Shown here one piece after another: positions 7,320 to 15,891 of a DNA stretch of 64,000 nucleotides. Each line of letters opens with the position of its first letter. The stretch's first letter is position 1. A program made the position numbers and the translations under genes. This DNA comes from JBBROS01 sp965260935 (lineage in GTDB: Bacteria > Pseudomonadota > Alphaproteobacteria > Acetobacterales > Acetobacteraceae), in assembly GCA_965260935.1 (NCBI GenBank), contig OZ253374.1:2046001-2110000 (forward strand), written 5' to 3'. The notes under the pieces are model-generated. The model was not told the origin of the DNA. It saw only the letters and a list, made by a program, of their open reading frames with translations, and searched no databases.

Positions 7320-8645
7320 ATGAGCGGCTTGGCGGCTTCAGGCACGGACATGAAACGGACACTGAGCGAGCGCACCGACGCGGCGATCCGCGACGTGCTG
7401 GCCGGGCGGCGGCGCGGGCCAGGCTCGGCCTTGCTGTTCGCCGGGCCGGCGGTGATCGCCTCCATCGCGTATATGGACCCGGGCAATTTCGCGACCAACA
7501 TCCAGGCCGGGTCGCAGTTCGGGTATTCGCTGCTGTGGGTCGTGCTGATGGCGAACCTGATCGCCATGCTGTTCCAGGCGTTGTCGGCCAAGCTCGGCAT
7601 CGTCACCGGGCGGAACCTGGCCGAGATGTGCCGCGAGCAGTTCTCGCCGCCGGTCCGGTATTCGATGTGGGCGGTCAGCGAGGTCGCGGCGATGGCGACC
7701 GACCTGGCCGAATTCCTGGGCGGCGCGATCGGGCTGGCGCTGCTGTTCCAGATGCCGCTGATCTACGGCATGGCGGTGACGGCGGCGGTCACTTACGGCA
7801 TCCTGATGTTCGAGCGCCGCGGGTTCCGGCCGATGGAGCTGATCATTGGCGGCTTGGTGGCCGTTATCGGGCTCTGCTACCTAATCGAGATGTTCATCGC
7901 GCCCGTTGCCTGGGGCCAGGCCGGGTTGGGCCTCGTCACCCCTTCGATGCCGAACGCCGAGGCCTTGACCATCTCGGTCGGCATTATCGGGGCGACCGTG
8001 ATGCCGCACGCCGTTTACCTGCATTCCAGCCTGACGCAGCACCGCGCGCCCGGCGCCGACGTGCGCGAGCGGCGGCTGCTGCTGCGGTTCTCGAACCGGG
8101 AGTGCGTCCTGGCCCTTGCCGTTGCCGGGGCCGTCAACATGGCCATGGTGATGATGGCCGCGGCTGCCTTCCATGAGGGGCACTCGGACGTGGCGGAGAT
8201 CGAGACGGCTTACCGCACGCTCACCCCGCTGCTGGGCGGGGCGGCGGCCGTGGTGTTCCTGGTCTCGCTGATGGCGTCCGGGATCTCGTCCTCGGTGGTC
8301 GGGACCATGGCCGGGCAGATGATCATGCAGGGGTTCGTCGGTTTCCGCATCCCGCTGTGGATACGGCGGCTGGTGACGATGATTCCGGCGTTCGTGATCG
8401 TGGCCCTGGGGGTGAACACGACGGACGCGCTGGTTTACAGCCAGGTCGTGCTGTCGTTCGCGCTGCCGATCCCGATGGTCGCGCTGGTGCTGTTCACCCG
8501 CAACCGCGCCATCATGGGGGAGTTCGCCAATGGGCGGGTGGTGGACGTGGCGGCGATCGTCGGCGCCGGCGTTATCCTGTGCCTGAACGTGGTGCTGCTG
8601 TTGGAGACGTTCGGGGCGCCGATCCCGGGTTTGGGGGGTGGCTAG
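7320..8645 (+). CDS. mntH: NRAMP-family divalent metal (Mn/Fe) transporter MntH
   Basis: 441 residues, the usual NRAMP length, inner membrane, proton-coupled import of Mn2+ and related metals. The hallmark DPGN metal-site motif is at residues 53-56 (YMDPGNFATN) in the first membrane helix, and the helix-6 motif MPH at 228-230 (VMPHAVYLHS). About 11 hydrophobic segments are visible. ATG 7320 was chosen; ATG 7350 in frame is a possible shorter start. Divergent from mntR. Confidence 0.93.
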   Translation: MSGLAASGTDMKRTLSERTDAAIRDVLAGRRRGPGSALLFAGPAVIASIAYMDPGNFATNIQAGSQFGYSLLWVVLMANLIAMLFQALSAKLGIVTGRNLAEMCREQFSPPVRYSMWAVSEVAAMATDLAEFLGGAIGLALLFQMPLIYGMAVTAAVTYGILMFERRGFRPMELIIGGLVAVIGLCYLIEMFIAPVAWGQAGLGLVTPSMPNAEALTISVGIIGATVMPHAVYLHSSLTQHRAPGADVRERRLLLRFSNRECVLALAVAGAVNMAMVMMAAAAFHEGHSDVAEIETAYRTLTPLLGGAAAVVFLVSLMASGISSSVVGTMAGQMIMQGFVGFRIPLWIRRLVTMIPAFVIVALGVNTTDALVYSQVVLSFALPIPMVALVLFTRNRAIMGEFANGRVVDVAAIVGAGVILCLNVVLLLETFGAPIPGLGGG

Positions 8646-8676
8646 GCGGTGGGACTGTTGATCGGGGAGGGTCGCG

Positions 8677-9177
8677 GTGCTGATCGTGTTCGGCGGCTTG
8701 CCGGGAAGCGGGAAGACCTCGATTGCCCGCGGAATTGCGAGACGGCGGGCCGCGTTCTATCTTCGGATCGACGTTATCGAGCAGGCCATCCGCCGTGCGA
8801 CGGTTTTAGCCGGCGACATTGGGGCGGCAGGGTATGCGGTGGCCAATGCGCTGGCCGAGGGCAACCTCGCGGATGGGCGTGCCGTCGTGGCGGACGGCGT
8901 CAACCCGGTTGGCGAGAGCCGGGAGGCGTGGCGGATGGTCGCGGACCGCGCCCAGGTCCGCCTCGTCGAGATTGAGGTTGTCTGCTCCGATCCAATTGAG
9001 CACCGGCGCAGAGTGGAGGGGCGGCAGTCCGACGTGCCGGGCCTTGTCTGCCCGACTTGGCAAGGCGTGCTGGAGCGCGAGTATGAACCCTGGGACGGGC
9101 CGCATCTGGTGGTTGATACGGCATCCATGACGGTCGGCGAGGCTATCGCCTTTGTCGAGCATCATATCGGCGGGTGA
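8677..9177 (+). CDS. P-loop kinase-like AAA-family ATPase, 166 aa
   Basis: GTG start at 8677 with a GGGGAGGG purine run upstream. A Walker A motif opens the protein (GLPGSGKT, residues 7-14). R-D-I-E (LRIDVIEQAI) follows as in small predicted kinases of the AAA_33/Zeta-like group. The later VVADGVNP and EIEVVCSDP strands fit the nucleoside-kinase fold. Substrate unknown. It starts 31 bases after mntH but there is no reason to link it to metal transport. Confidence 0.8.
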   Translation: MLIVFGGLPGSGKTSIARGIARRRAAFYLRIDVIEQAIRRATVLAGDIGAAGYAVANALAEGNLADGRAVVADGVNPVGESREAWRMVADRAQVRLVEIEVVCSDPIEHRRRVEGRQSDVPGLVCPTWQGVLEREYEPWDGPHLVVDTASMTVGEAIAFVEHHIGG

Positions 9178-9204
9178 GGCCCGTCCACCGGATCTCACTG
9201 GCCG

Positions 9205-9537
9205 CTACATGTCCTTCTCGTCGCTTTCCGGCTCGACCTCGATGTCCGTGCCGATCGCGTCGGCGTCGTCTTCGAGGTCGCTGGTGTCTTCCAGGACATC
9301 CTCGGCCTCGTCCTCGTCGGCGACCTCGAGCTCGGCGTCGCTGTCCTCGACATCCGCTGGGACCTTCTTCGGGCGCTTCTCCTCGGCCACGTTGCCGCCG
9401 GTGCGGCGGGGCTTTGGCAGGTCCGCCGGCTGCTCGGTGCCGCATTTCGGGCACATGGCCGGGGTTTTCCCCAAGTCATAGAATTTCGCGCCGCAAGCGA
9501 CGCAGACGCGTTTGGTGCCGAGTTCGGGCTTAGCCAT
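9205..9537 (-). CDS. FYDLN-acid family zinc-ribbon protein (TIGR02300)
   Basis: 110 residues. The N-terminus carries two Cys pairs, VCVAC (Cys12, Cys15) and CPKC (Cys29, Cys32), around the signature KFYDL at 18-22. The C-terminal half is almost wholly Asp/Glu-rich. This architecture defines a small alphaproteobacterial family of unknown function. It is divergent from the aroA-like gene, which is its usual chromosomal neighbour in related genomes as far as I recall. Confidence 0.9.
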   Translation of the reverse strand: MAKPELGTKRVCVACGAKFYDLGKTPAMCPKCGTEQPADLPKPRRTGGNVAEEKRPKKVPADVEDSDAELEVADEDEAEDVLEDTSDLEDDADAIGTDIEVEPESDEKDM

Positions 9538-9684
9538 CAGATCCTCATCGCATAGTCCGGGGCATGATCCGGGGCATGGTCCGGGGCGCGAGCCGGGCCG
9601 AAACTCTGCCGGAGGGCGGGGGCCATGCCATTGCTGCGCGCAACTGTCAAACCCCGCGCCGCCGTGGCATAAAGGAGGGCGCCC

Positions 9685-11010
9685 ATGATTGATGCTCCCC
9701 GCCCGCTCAGCGCCCGGCGTCCAGCCGCTCCCCTTTCAGGCACGATGGTTGTGCCGGGGGACGAGGCGATCAGTTATCTCGCGCTGACACTGGGCGCGCT
9801 TGCCATCGGCGAGACCCGGTTGCGCGGGGCGTTCGAAGGCGGGGACGTGCATCGCGCTGCGGCGGCGATGCGTGCCCTCGGCGCCGAGGCGGCGCGGGAC
9901 GCGCCGGGGGCGTGGCGTTTGGCCGGGCGCGGCATCGGCGGGCTGGTTGAGCCGCCGGACGTGCTCGATGTCGGCGATTCCGGCATTGCCGCCGCCTTGC
10001 TGTGCGGCCTGCTGGCCAGCCATGACCTGTTTGCTGTGTTGACCGGGAGCGAGAGGCTGCGCAGCCGGACGATGCGCCGGGTTACGGAGCCGCTCGCGGG
10101 GTGCGGCGCGGCGTTCCGGGGCCGGGAGGGCGGGTTCATGCCGCTCGGCATTCGTGGGGCGCGCGATGCGCTGCCGACCGAGCATCGCGTGCCGGCGGGT
10201 GCGGTGGAGGTGAAATTGGCGCTGCTGCTGGCCGGCCTCAACGCTCCGGGCTGGACGACCATCGAGGAGCCGGAACCGGCTTGGGACCATGGCGAGAGGA
10301 TGCTCCGGCATTTCGGGGCGGAGATTGAAAGCGAAGCCGCCGGGCGGGGGAGGGCGGTACGCCTGCTGGGGCAGCCGGAGTTGCGCGCCGTCACGGTGGT
10401 TGTGCCGGCGGACCTGTCCTTGGCCGCTTTTCCGCTGGTGGCGGCGCTGCTGGTGCCGGGCTCGCGGATCACGCTGCCGGGGGTTGGGGTTAACCCGGCG
10501 CGCACGGGCCTGCTGGCCACGTTGCGGGAGATGGGCGCGAGTATCGCGGTCGCGAACGAACGAGACGAGGGCGGCGAGCCGGTGGGCGACATCGTCGCGG
10601 CCTACGGGCGCTTACGTGGGACAGAGATTCCGCCCGGGCGGGCGCGCGGCATGGCGGGCGACTATGCGGCGCTGGCCGTTGCCGCGGCGGCGGCGGAGGG
10701 GCGGACCCGGATTTGCGGCGTGTCGGGGCCGTGCGCGATGGAAGGCGGCCGGGCATTGGCGCTTGCCGCGATGCTGTCCGCGAACGGGGTGCGCGCCGTG
10801 ACCGAGGGGGATGATTTGGTCATCGACGGCGGCCCTGTGCCGGGCGGGGCCGTGGTTGAGACGGGGGTAGACGGGCGGATCGCGATGGGTTCGCTGGTGC
10901 TTGGGCAAATCGCGGACGCGCCGGTTTCGCTGCGCGACGGGGGCTGCATCGACAGCAGCTTTCCCGGTTTCGCGCCGTTGATGCGGGGCTTGGGGGCTGC
11001 CATCCAGTGA
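9685..11010 (+). CDS. EPSP-synthase (AroA)-like protein with degenerate active site
   Basis: 441 residues, full length for class II AroA, and alignable throughout: LGALAIGETRLRG, VTEPLAGCGAAF, DHGERMLRHFGAE, GVGVNPARTGLLATL. The catalytic signatures are changed. The canonical PGDKSISHRAL is PGDEAISYLAL (residues 24-34), so E. coli Lys22, Ser23 and Arg27 become Glu27, Ala28 and Leu32. LGNSGTA is VGDSGIA. The Ser/Gln pair at E. coli 169/171 becomes Ala173/Glu175. The IDEY motif with catalytic Asp313 is AGDY (Gly325). KESDR is MEGGR, losing Lys340. It stands where aroA normally stands, before cmk with a 4-base overlap. It is very unlikely to bind S3P and PEP in the normal way, so I leave the symbol empty. 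Confidence 0.85.
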   Translation: MIDAPRPLSARRPAAPLSGTMVVPGDEAISYLALTLGALAIGETRLRGAFEGGDVHRAAAAMRALGAEAARDAPGAWRLAGRGIGGLVEPPDVLDVGDSGIAAALLCGLLASHDLFAVLTGSERLRSRTMRRVTEPLAGCGAAFRGREGGFMPLGIRGARDALPTEHRVPAGAVEVKLALLLAGLNAPGWTTIEEPEPAWDHGERMLRHFGAEIESEAAGRGRAVRLLGQPELRAVTVVVPADLSLAAFPLVAALLVPGSRITLPGVGVNPARTGLLATLREMGASIAVANERDEGGEPVGDIVAAYGRLRGTEIPPGRARGMAGDYAALAVAAAAAEGRTRICGVSGPCAMEGGRALALAAMLSANGVRAVTEGDDLVIDGGPVPGGAVVETGVDGRIAMGSLVLGQIADAPVSLRDGGCIDSSFPGFAPLMRGLGAAIQ

Positions 11011-11645
11011 CGACGCGTCCGCCCGTTGTCGCGATCGATGGCCCGGCTTCCGCTGGGAAAGGCACGCTTGCCCGGCGGCTGGCGGGCGCGCTCGGCCTCA
11101 AGCACCTTGATACCGGGCTGCTTTATCGCGCGACCGGGCGCCTCGTGCTGGACCGGATGGGGGACCCGGCCGACGCGTCCGCCGCCATCGCGGCCGCGGC
11201 GGTTCTGCGGGCGGACGACCTCCTCCGCCCGGACCTGCGCGGCCCGGAGGCGGACCGCGCTTCCAGCCTCGTCGCTGCCGTGCCTGAGGTGCGCGCCGCC
11301 TTGCTCGCGTTCCAGCACCGTTTCGCGGCCCAGGGGGCGGTGCTGGACGGGCGGGACATCGGCACCGTTGTCTGCGCCGACGCGCCGGTGAAGCTGTTCG
11401 TCACCGCCAGCGCCGCGGCCCGCGCCCGACGCCGCTGGCTTGAGCTGCAGGGGCGGGGCGTTTCGATGGCGCTGGAGCAGGTGGAGGCCGAGCTGCGCGC
11501 GCGGGACGCCCAGGACTCCGGGCGCGGCACGGCGCCGCTGCGTCCGGCGGAGGACGCTGTTTTGTTGGACACGACGGAGCTTGGCCCTGACGACGTGCTC
11601 GCGCGGGCGCTTGGAATCGTGCGCGCGCGGCTTGCAAATGCTTGA
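11007..11645 (+). CDS. cmk: (d)CMP kinase
   Basis: 212 residues. It starts with GTG overlapping the previous stop (GTGA), so translation is probably coupled. A P-loop is at residues 12-20 (GPASAGKGT), followed by the CMP-binding KHLDTGLLYRA, then LDGRDIGTVV and FVTASAAARARRR, which are the cytidylate-kinase signatures. It phosphorylates CMP/dCMP in pyrimidine salvage and DNA precursor supply. The cmk-rpsA order is conserved across proteobacteria. Confidence 0.95.
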   Translation: MTTRPPVVAIDGPASAGKGTLARRLAGALGLKHLDTGLLYRATGRLVLDRMGDPADASAAIAAAAVLRADDLLRPDLRGPEADRASSLVAAVPEVRAALLAFQHRFAAQGAVLDGRDIGTVVCADAPVKLFVTASAAARARRRWLELQGRGVSMALEQVEAELRARDAQDSGRGTAPLRPAEDAVLLDTTELGPDDVLARALGIVRARLANA

Positions 11646-11673
11646 CGTTTGACGGATTTTTAGTATCTATAAG
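11642..11673 (+). promoter_or_regulatory. Candidate rpsA promoter
   Basis: TTGACG occurs at 11642-11647, overlapping the cmk stop, and again at 11649-11654; TATAAG lies at 11668-11673. The 20-base and 13-base spacings are not ideal, so the exact pairing is uncertain. An AT-rich patch (TTTTTAGTATCTATAAG) in this GC-rich genome just before a ribosomal-protein leader supports promoter activity. Confidence 0.35.
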
Positions 11674-11681
11674 CGTAAGCT

Positions 11682-11701
11682 CCGGCTTGTCACAAAGCCG
11701 G
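11682..11701 (+). promoter_or_regulatory. Stem-loop in the cmk-rpsA leader
   Basis: CCGGCTT at 11682-11688 pairs with AAGCCGG at 11695-11701 across a 6-base loop. It is followed by GGGCC and a T/G-rich run. It lies in the 185-base leader of rpsA and could be a weak terminator for cmk or a structure used in S1 autoregulation. S1 is known to repress its own translation in E. coli. Confidence 0.4.
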
Positions 11702-11830
11702 GGCCTGTTGTTGTTTGAACCAGGCCACGACCTGCGAGACAGGCGATGTGGCTAGACGCTCCCTTTCAGCGGGCGCGCATACCGAAGTTGCCGGCTCGTC
11801 CGGCCGCATTCACGGGAACCAACCTTACAC

Positions 11831-13555
11831 ATGGCATCAGCCTCGACCGAACTTATGGACCGTCCAGCCGACCACGGCATGGATGATTTCGCCTCCCTGC
11901 TCGACGAGACCCTCGGCCGCGACAGCGGCTTCGAAGGGTCCGTCGTGACCGGCCACGTTGTTCGCCTGACCGACGAGTACGCGATCGTGGATGTCGGGCT
12001 GAAGAGCGAGGGACGCGTCGCGCTGAAGGAATTCGGCGCTCCCGGACAAGCGCCGGAGGTCAAGCCGGGCGACAACATCGAATTGTTCGTCGAGCGCTAC
12101 GAGGACCGCGACGGCAGCATCGTGCTGAGCCGCGAGAAGGCCCGGCGCGAGGAGGCGTGGACCAATCTCGAGCGGGCGTTCGAGGCGCAGCAGCGGGTGA
12201 ACGGCACAATCTATGGCCGGGTCAAGGGCGGGTTCACCGTTGATCTTGGCGGGGCGGTGGCGTTCTTGCCTGGCAGCCAGGTCGATATCCGTCCGGTGCG
12301 GGACGTGGGGCCGCTGATGGGGTCGCCGCAGCCGTTCCAGATTCTGAAGATGGACCGGGCGCGGGGCAACATCGTCGTCAGCCGCCGGGCCGTGCTGGAG
12401 GAAACGCGGGCCGAGCAGCGCAGCGAGCTGATCCAGGGCCTGAAGGAAGGCATGGTGCTCGACGGCGTGGTGAAGAACATCACCGATTATGGCGCCTTCG
12501 TGGATTTGGGCGGCGTCGATGGGCTGCTGCACGTGACGGACATCGCCTGGCGGCGCATCAATCATCCGAGCGAGGCGCTGCAGATCGGCCAGCAGGTGCA
12601 GGTGCAGGTGATCCGCTTCAACAGCGACACGCAGCGCATCAGCCTGGGCATGAAGCAGCTTGAGGCCGACCCGTGGGAGGGCGTGGCCGCGAAGTATCCG
12701 GCTGGCGCGAAGTTCTCGGGGCGCGTGACCAACATCACCGACTACGGCGCTTTCGTGGAGCTGGAGCCGGGGGTGGAAGGGCTGGTTCACGTCAGCGAGA
12801 TGAGCTGGACCAAGAAGAACGTGCATCCTGGCAAGATCGTCGCGACCAGCCAGGAAGTGGACGTGCTGGTGCTGGACGTGGACAGCAGCAAGCGGCGTAT
12901 CTCGCTCGGGCTCAAGCAGGTGCAGCAGAATCCCTGGGAGCAATTCCAGGACGAGCACCCGATCGGCAGCACCGTTTCCGGCGAGATCCGCAACATCACC
13001 GAGTTCGGCCTGTTCGTCGGCATCTCCGCCGACATCGACGGCATGGTGCACATGTCCGACATTTCCTGGGACGAGCCGGGCGAGTTGGCGATCGCCAATT
13101 ACGAGAAGGGGCAGACCGTCGAGGCGAAGGTGCTCGACATCGATGCGGAGAAAGAGCGGATCAGCCTGGGCATCAAGCAGCTCCAGGAGGACCCGGCGGC
13201 CGACACGCTCAGCCGCGTGCACAAGAACGATGTCGTGACCTGCGTGGTGACGGCGGTTCAGGCGAACGGGATCGAGGTCAAGGTCGACGACGTGCTGACC
13301 GGGTTCATCCGCCGGGCCGAGCTGGCGCGGGACAAGTCGGAGCAGCGGCCCGACCGGTTCGCCGTCGGCGAGAAGGTGGATGCCAAGGTGCAGTCGATCG
13401 ACCGCGCGGCCCGCAAGCTCAGCCTCACGATCAAGGGGCGCGAGGTGGAGGAGGACAAGCAGGCGATCCAGGATTTCGGAACCGCCGACAGCGGCGCCTC
13501 GTTGGGCGACATCCTGGGCGCTGCGATCCGCAGGCGGAACCAGCAGAGCGAATAG
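11831..13555 (+). CDS. rpsA: 30S ribosomal protein S1
   Basis: 574 residues with six S1/OB repeats. Repeat hallmarks recur as GHVVRLTDEYAIVDVG, GRVKGGFTVDLGG, NITDYGAFVDLGGVDGLLHV, NITDYGAFVELEPGVEGLVH, NITEFGLFVGISADIDGMVH and a final VTAVQANGIEVKV block. It binds mRNA and helps load it on the 30S subunit. The acidic N-terminus (SLLDETLGRDSGFEGSV) is typical of alphaproteobacterial S1. It is followed three bases later by sppA. Confidence 0.97.
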   Translation: MASASTELMDRPADHGMDDFASLLDETLGRDSGFEGSVVTGHVVRLTDEYAIVDVGLKSEGRVALKEFGAPGQAPEVKPGDNIELFVERYEDRDGSIVLSREKARREEAWTNLERAFEAQQRVNGTIYGRVKGGFTVDLGGAVAFLPGSQVDIRPVRDVGPLMGSPQPFQILKMDRARGNIVVSRRAVLEETRAEQRSELIQGLKEGMVLDGVVKNITDYGAFVDLGGVDGLLHVTDIAWRRINHPSEALQIGQQVQVQVIRFNSDTQRISLGMKQLEADPWEGVAAKYPAGAKFSGRVTNITDYGAFVELEPGVEGLVHVSEMSWTKKNVHPGKIVATSQEVDVLVLDVDSSKRRISLGLKQVQQNPWEQFQDEHPIGSTVSGEIRNITEFGLFVGISADIDGMVHMSDISWDEPGELAIANYEKGQTVEAKVLDIDAEKERISLGIKQLQEDPAADTLSRVHKNDVVTCVVTAVQANGIEVKVDDVLTGFIRRAELARDKSEQRPDRFAVGEKVDAKVQSIDRAARKLSLTIKGREVEEDKQAIQDFGTADSGASLGDILGAAIRRRNQQSE

Positions 13556-13558
13556 GCT

Positions 13559-14491
13559 ATGGCGCTCGACACCGATCTTTTACTCGACAGGCGGCGCCTC
13601 AAGCGCCGCCTGAACTTTTGGCGGGTGCTGGCGGTGGTGGCGTTCGTGGCCGCCGCGCTCGTGGCGGTGCTGCCGAGGGCGGGCGGCGTCGTCAGCGACA
13701 CGCATATTGCCCGGGTCAACGTGCGCGGCGTCATCACGGAGGACCGCAAGCTGCTCGACGCGGTCGAGGCGCTGGCCAAGGACCGCAACGTGCCGGCCGT
13801 TATCGTCAGCATCGACAGCCCCGGCGGCTCCGTTTCCGGGGGGGAGAGCATCTACAACGCGCTGCTCCGCGTGGCTGCCGCGAAGCCCGTGGTCGCGGTC
13901 ATGGGCGGCACGGCGGCGTCGGCCGGCTACATGATCGCCATGCCGGCGGAGCGGGTGTTCGCCAGCAACGCCACGCTGACCGGGTCGATCGGGGTGATCC
14001 TGCAAACGGCGCAAGTCTCTGGGCTGCTCGACAAGCTCGGCGTCACGGCCGATGCCATCACCTCCGGCCCGCTGAAAGACCAGCCAAGCTTCACCCGTCC
14101 GCTGACGCCGCAGGGCCGGGAGTACTTGCATGGCGTGGTCGACGACCTTTTCGGCCAATTCGTCGCCATCGTCGCGAAAGGGCGGAACATGGACCCGGCG
14201 CGCGTCCGCGAGCTGGCGGACGGGCGCGCGTATACCGGGCAGCAAGCCAAGGCGCTTGGCCTGGTGGACGAGATCGGCGACGAGATCGCCGCGCGACACT
14301 GGCTGCAACGGACCCACAATATCTCGGAAGACCTTCCTGTGCGCGACGTGAGGCAAGGCAACTTCTACGAGCGGTTCATTGGCGCGACGCTGGGCGGATT
14401 GGCGCGGGAGGCCGTGGCAAGCCTGGCCGGCGTTCGTCATCAGCCGGTTATTGGCGCCTGGGCGATCTGGCAGGGCGGGGGCGCGGACTGA
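13559..14491 (+). CDS. sppA: Signal peptide peptidase SppA
   Basis: 310 residues, the short single-domain form. One N-terminal membrane segment (about residues 22-38, VLAVVAFVAAALVAVLP) anchors a periplasmic serine-lysine peptidase domain. The nucleophile is Ser121 in GGTAASAGYMIAMPA and the general base is Lys173 in ITSGPLKDQ. ATLTGSIGVI is also conserved. It degrades leftover signal peptides in the membrane. An insertion sequence has landed 14 bases after the stop, separating it from ihfB. Confidence 0.93.
   Translation: MALDTDLLLDRRRLKRRLNFWRVLAVVAFVAAALVAVLPRAGGVVSDTHIARVNVRGVITEDRKLLDAVEALAKDRNVPAVIVSIDSPGGSVSGGESIYNALLRVAAAKPVVAVMGGTAASAGYMIAMPAERVFASNATLTGSIGVILQTAQVSGLLDKLGVTADAITSGPLKDQPSFTRPLTPQGREYLHGVVDDLFGQFVAIVAKGRNMDPARVRELADGRAYTGQQAKALGLVDEIGDEIAARHWLQRTHNISEDLPVRDVRQGNFYERFIGATLGGLAREAVASLAGVRHQPVIGAWAIWQGGGAD
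13589..13611 (+). terminator. GC-rich hairpin at the rpsA-sppA junction
   Basis: A 9-bp perfect stem (AGGCGGCGC against GCGCCGCCT) with a 5-base loop is followed by GAACTTTT. It lies 34 bases past the rpsA stop but inside the first codons of sppA (the Arg-rich RRRLKRR segment). It could terminate or attenuate rpsA transcription, lowering sppA expression relative to S1, or simply reflect codon composition. Confidence 0.35.
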
Positions 14492-14505
14492 GACCCTGGG
14501 TTTGC

Positions 14506-15753
14506 CAGGGCAATCGCTTGAAGTGCGGTCACGCTGATTGGCGGAGCAAAGCTTCAAGATAGGCGGTATCCCAAGCGGCTGATTTCCGCCTGACCTTAAG
14601 GCTGTGTTTGTCCTTCGGCCCGCGCAGCAGGTTCATCGCCATGTGCCGGACCGTGGCCATGTTCTGCGGCCCGGCACCGGATCGCAGGCGGTTGAGGTCC
14701 TCATGGAACACGACATCGAGCACCCAATGCAGGCGGTTCTCGACATGCCAGTGGCACCGCACGGCGTGTGCGAACAGCTTTGCATCGAGCGGCAAGGACG
14801 ACAGGTAGTAGCGCCGTTCGGAGCTGGTGCTGGCGTTGCGTTCGACCTCGGCCTCGACGACGGCGATGGCCCGCAGGCCCGGGAACCGCGGCTCACCCGG
14901 GAACCGGCGGGCGGTAGTGAGCCAGTCCACGTCGTGGCTGACCCAATGGCGGCGGACCTCGATGCGGCCGTGGTCGCCGTCGGTCGTCTCGAACCGGCTG
15001 TGGACCTTGCCCGCGGGATCATCGAGGTAGCGCCTGATCTCGTCATGCAGGCTGGACTGGTTGCCCTTGAGCGCCAGCAGGTAGTCGCCGCCGCGGTCGA
15101 GGACGGCCTGGGCGATCTTGGTTTGCGTGCCCATGGCGTCGATGGTGACAAGCGCCCCGGTCAGCGCCAGGCGTTCAAGCAGAAGCGGGATGGCGGTGAT
15201 CTCGTTGGACTTGGCCTCGCACGCCTGTTGGCCGAGCACGAGGCGCTGGCTGCTGGCCCATGCTGACACCATGTGGAGTGGCCCGCGATCCTTGGCACGG
15301 TCGTGGGTGCGGCGTGAGGTCTTGCCGTCGATGGCGACGATTTCGGGTGCAGTGGACGGGGCCGGGGCCGGGTCGCGGAGAGTTTCGACCCAGGCGGTGA
15401 AGCACTCGGCAAAGAGCGCGCCGTCGAGAGCGTTGATGACGTCGTTGAGGGTGTCGTGGCTGGGCACACCAGCCTTGAACGGCAGCAGGCGGCGCAGGAA
15501 CTCCTGATGCGTCTGGCCCCAGCGCCTGATTTCAACGAAGTCTTCCGCGCCGGCCAGCGTGGCGCAGAGCACGACCAGCAGAACCTCGGGCAACGGAAAC
15601 AGCACCTTCCAGGACTGACGCGGATCCTCCAGCACCGCGAAGTGGTCGATCAGCGATGGGCCGGGCATCGGGAAACCTCCTCAACGAGAGGTTTCCCATG
15701 AATCAGACTTCAGGCCGCGCCGGAATCCCAGTACGGTTCAAGCGATTGCCCTG
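14506..15753 (-). mobile_element. Intact ISAs1-family insertion sequence with 10-bp target duplication
   Basis: Terminal inverted repeats are exact over 17 bases: CAGGGCAATCGCTTGAA at 14506-14522 and its inverse at 15737-15753. The element is 1,248 bp and is flanked by a perfect direct repeat CTGGGTTTGC at 14496-14505 and 15754-15763. The transposase frame is complete. Everything indicates a recent, unrearranged insertion between sppA and ihfB. Confidence 0.93.
14529..15668 (-). CDS. ISAs1-family DDE transposase
   Basis: 379 residues. N-terminal region HFAVLEDPRQSWKVLFPLPE and GAEDFVEIRRWG are characteristic of ISAs1 transposases (DDE_Tnp_ISAs1). Catalytic acidic residues are visible in EIVAIDGKTSRR, ALVTIDAMGTQ and the C-terminal WHVENRLHWVLDVVFHED. 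It is uninterrupted and lies within matched inverted repeats, so it is probably active. Confidence 0.95.
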   Translation of the reverse strand: MPGPSLIDHFAVLEDPRQSWKVLFPLPEVLLVVLCATLAGAEDFVEIRRWGQTHQEFLRRLLPFKAGVPSHDTLNDVINALDGALFAECFTAWVETLRDPAPAPSTAPEIVAIDGKTSRRTHDRAKDRGPLHMVSAWASSQRLVLGQQACEAKSNEITAIPLLLERLALTGALVTIDAMGTQTKIAQAVLDRGGDYLLALKGNQSSLHDEIRRYLDDPAGKVHSRFETTDGDHGRIEVRRHWVSHDVDWLTTARRFPGEPRFPGLRAIAVVEAEVERNASTSSERRYYLSSLPLDAKLFAHAVRCHWHVENRLHWVLDVVFHEDLNRLRSGAGPQNMATVRHMAMNLLRGPKDKHSLKVRRKSAAWDTAYLEALLRQSA

Positions 15754-15806
15754 CTGGGTTTGCTGGTTCCTTGACGCCGTCCGGCCTCTAAGGCATTGTT
15801 CGGACA

Positions 15807-15854
15807 CTTTTGAAGACGTGTCATTTTACGCGTTGCGACGGCGAGCCGTGCCGC
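15807..15854 (+). repeat. Dispersed repeat R1, copy 1 (upstream of ihfB)
   Basis: Begins CTTTTGAAGACGTGTCATTT and continues into TACGCGTTGCGACGGCGAG, ending CCGC. Closely related sequence occurs at 59976-60023 (almost identical over the second half) and, more diverged, at 36910-36948. Each copy ends shortly before a plus-strand gene start, here 37 bases before ihfB. Confidence 0.7.
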
Positions 15855-15891
15855 GGAATGACACTTAGAACAGGCCAGCGATAGGCAGAGA

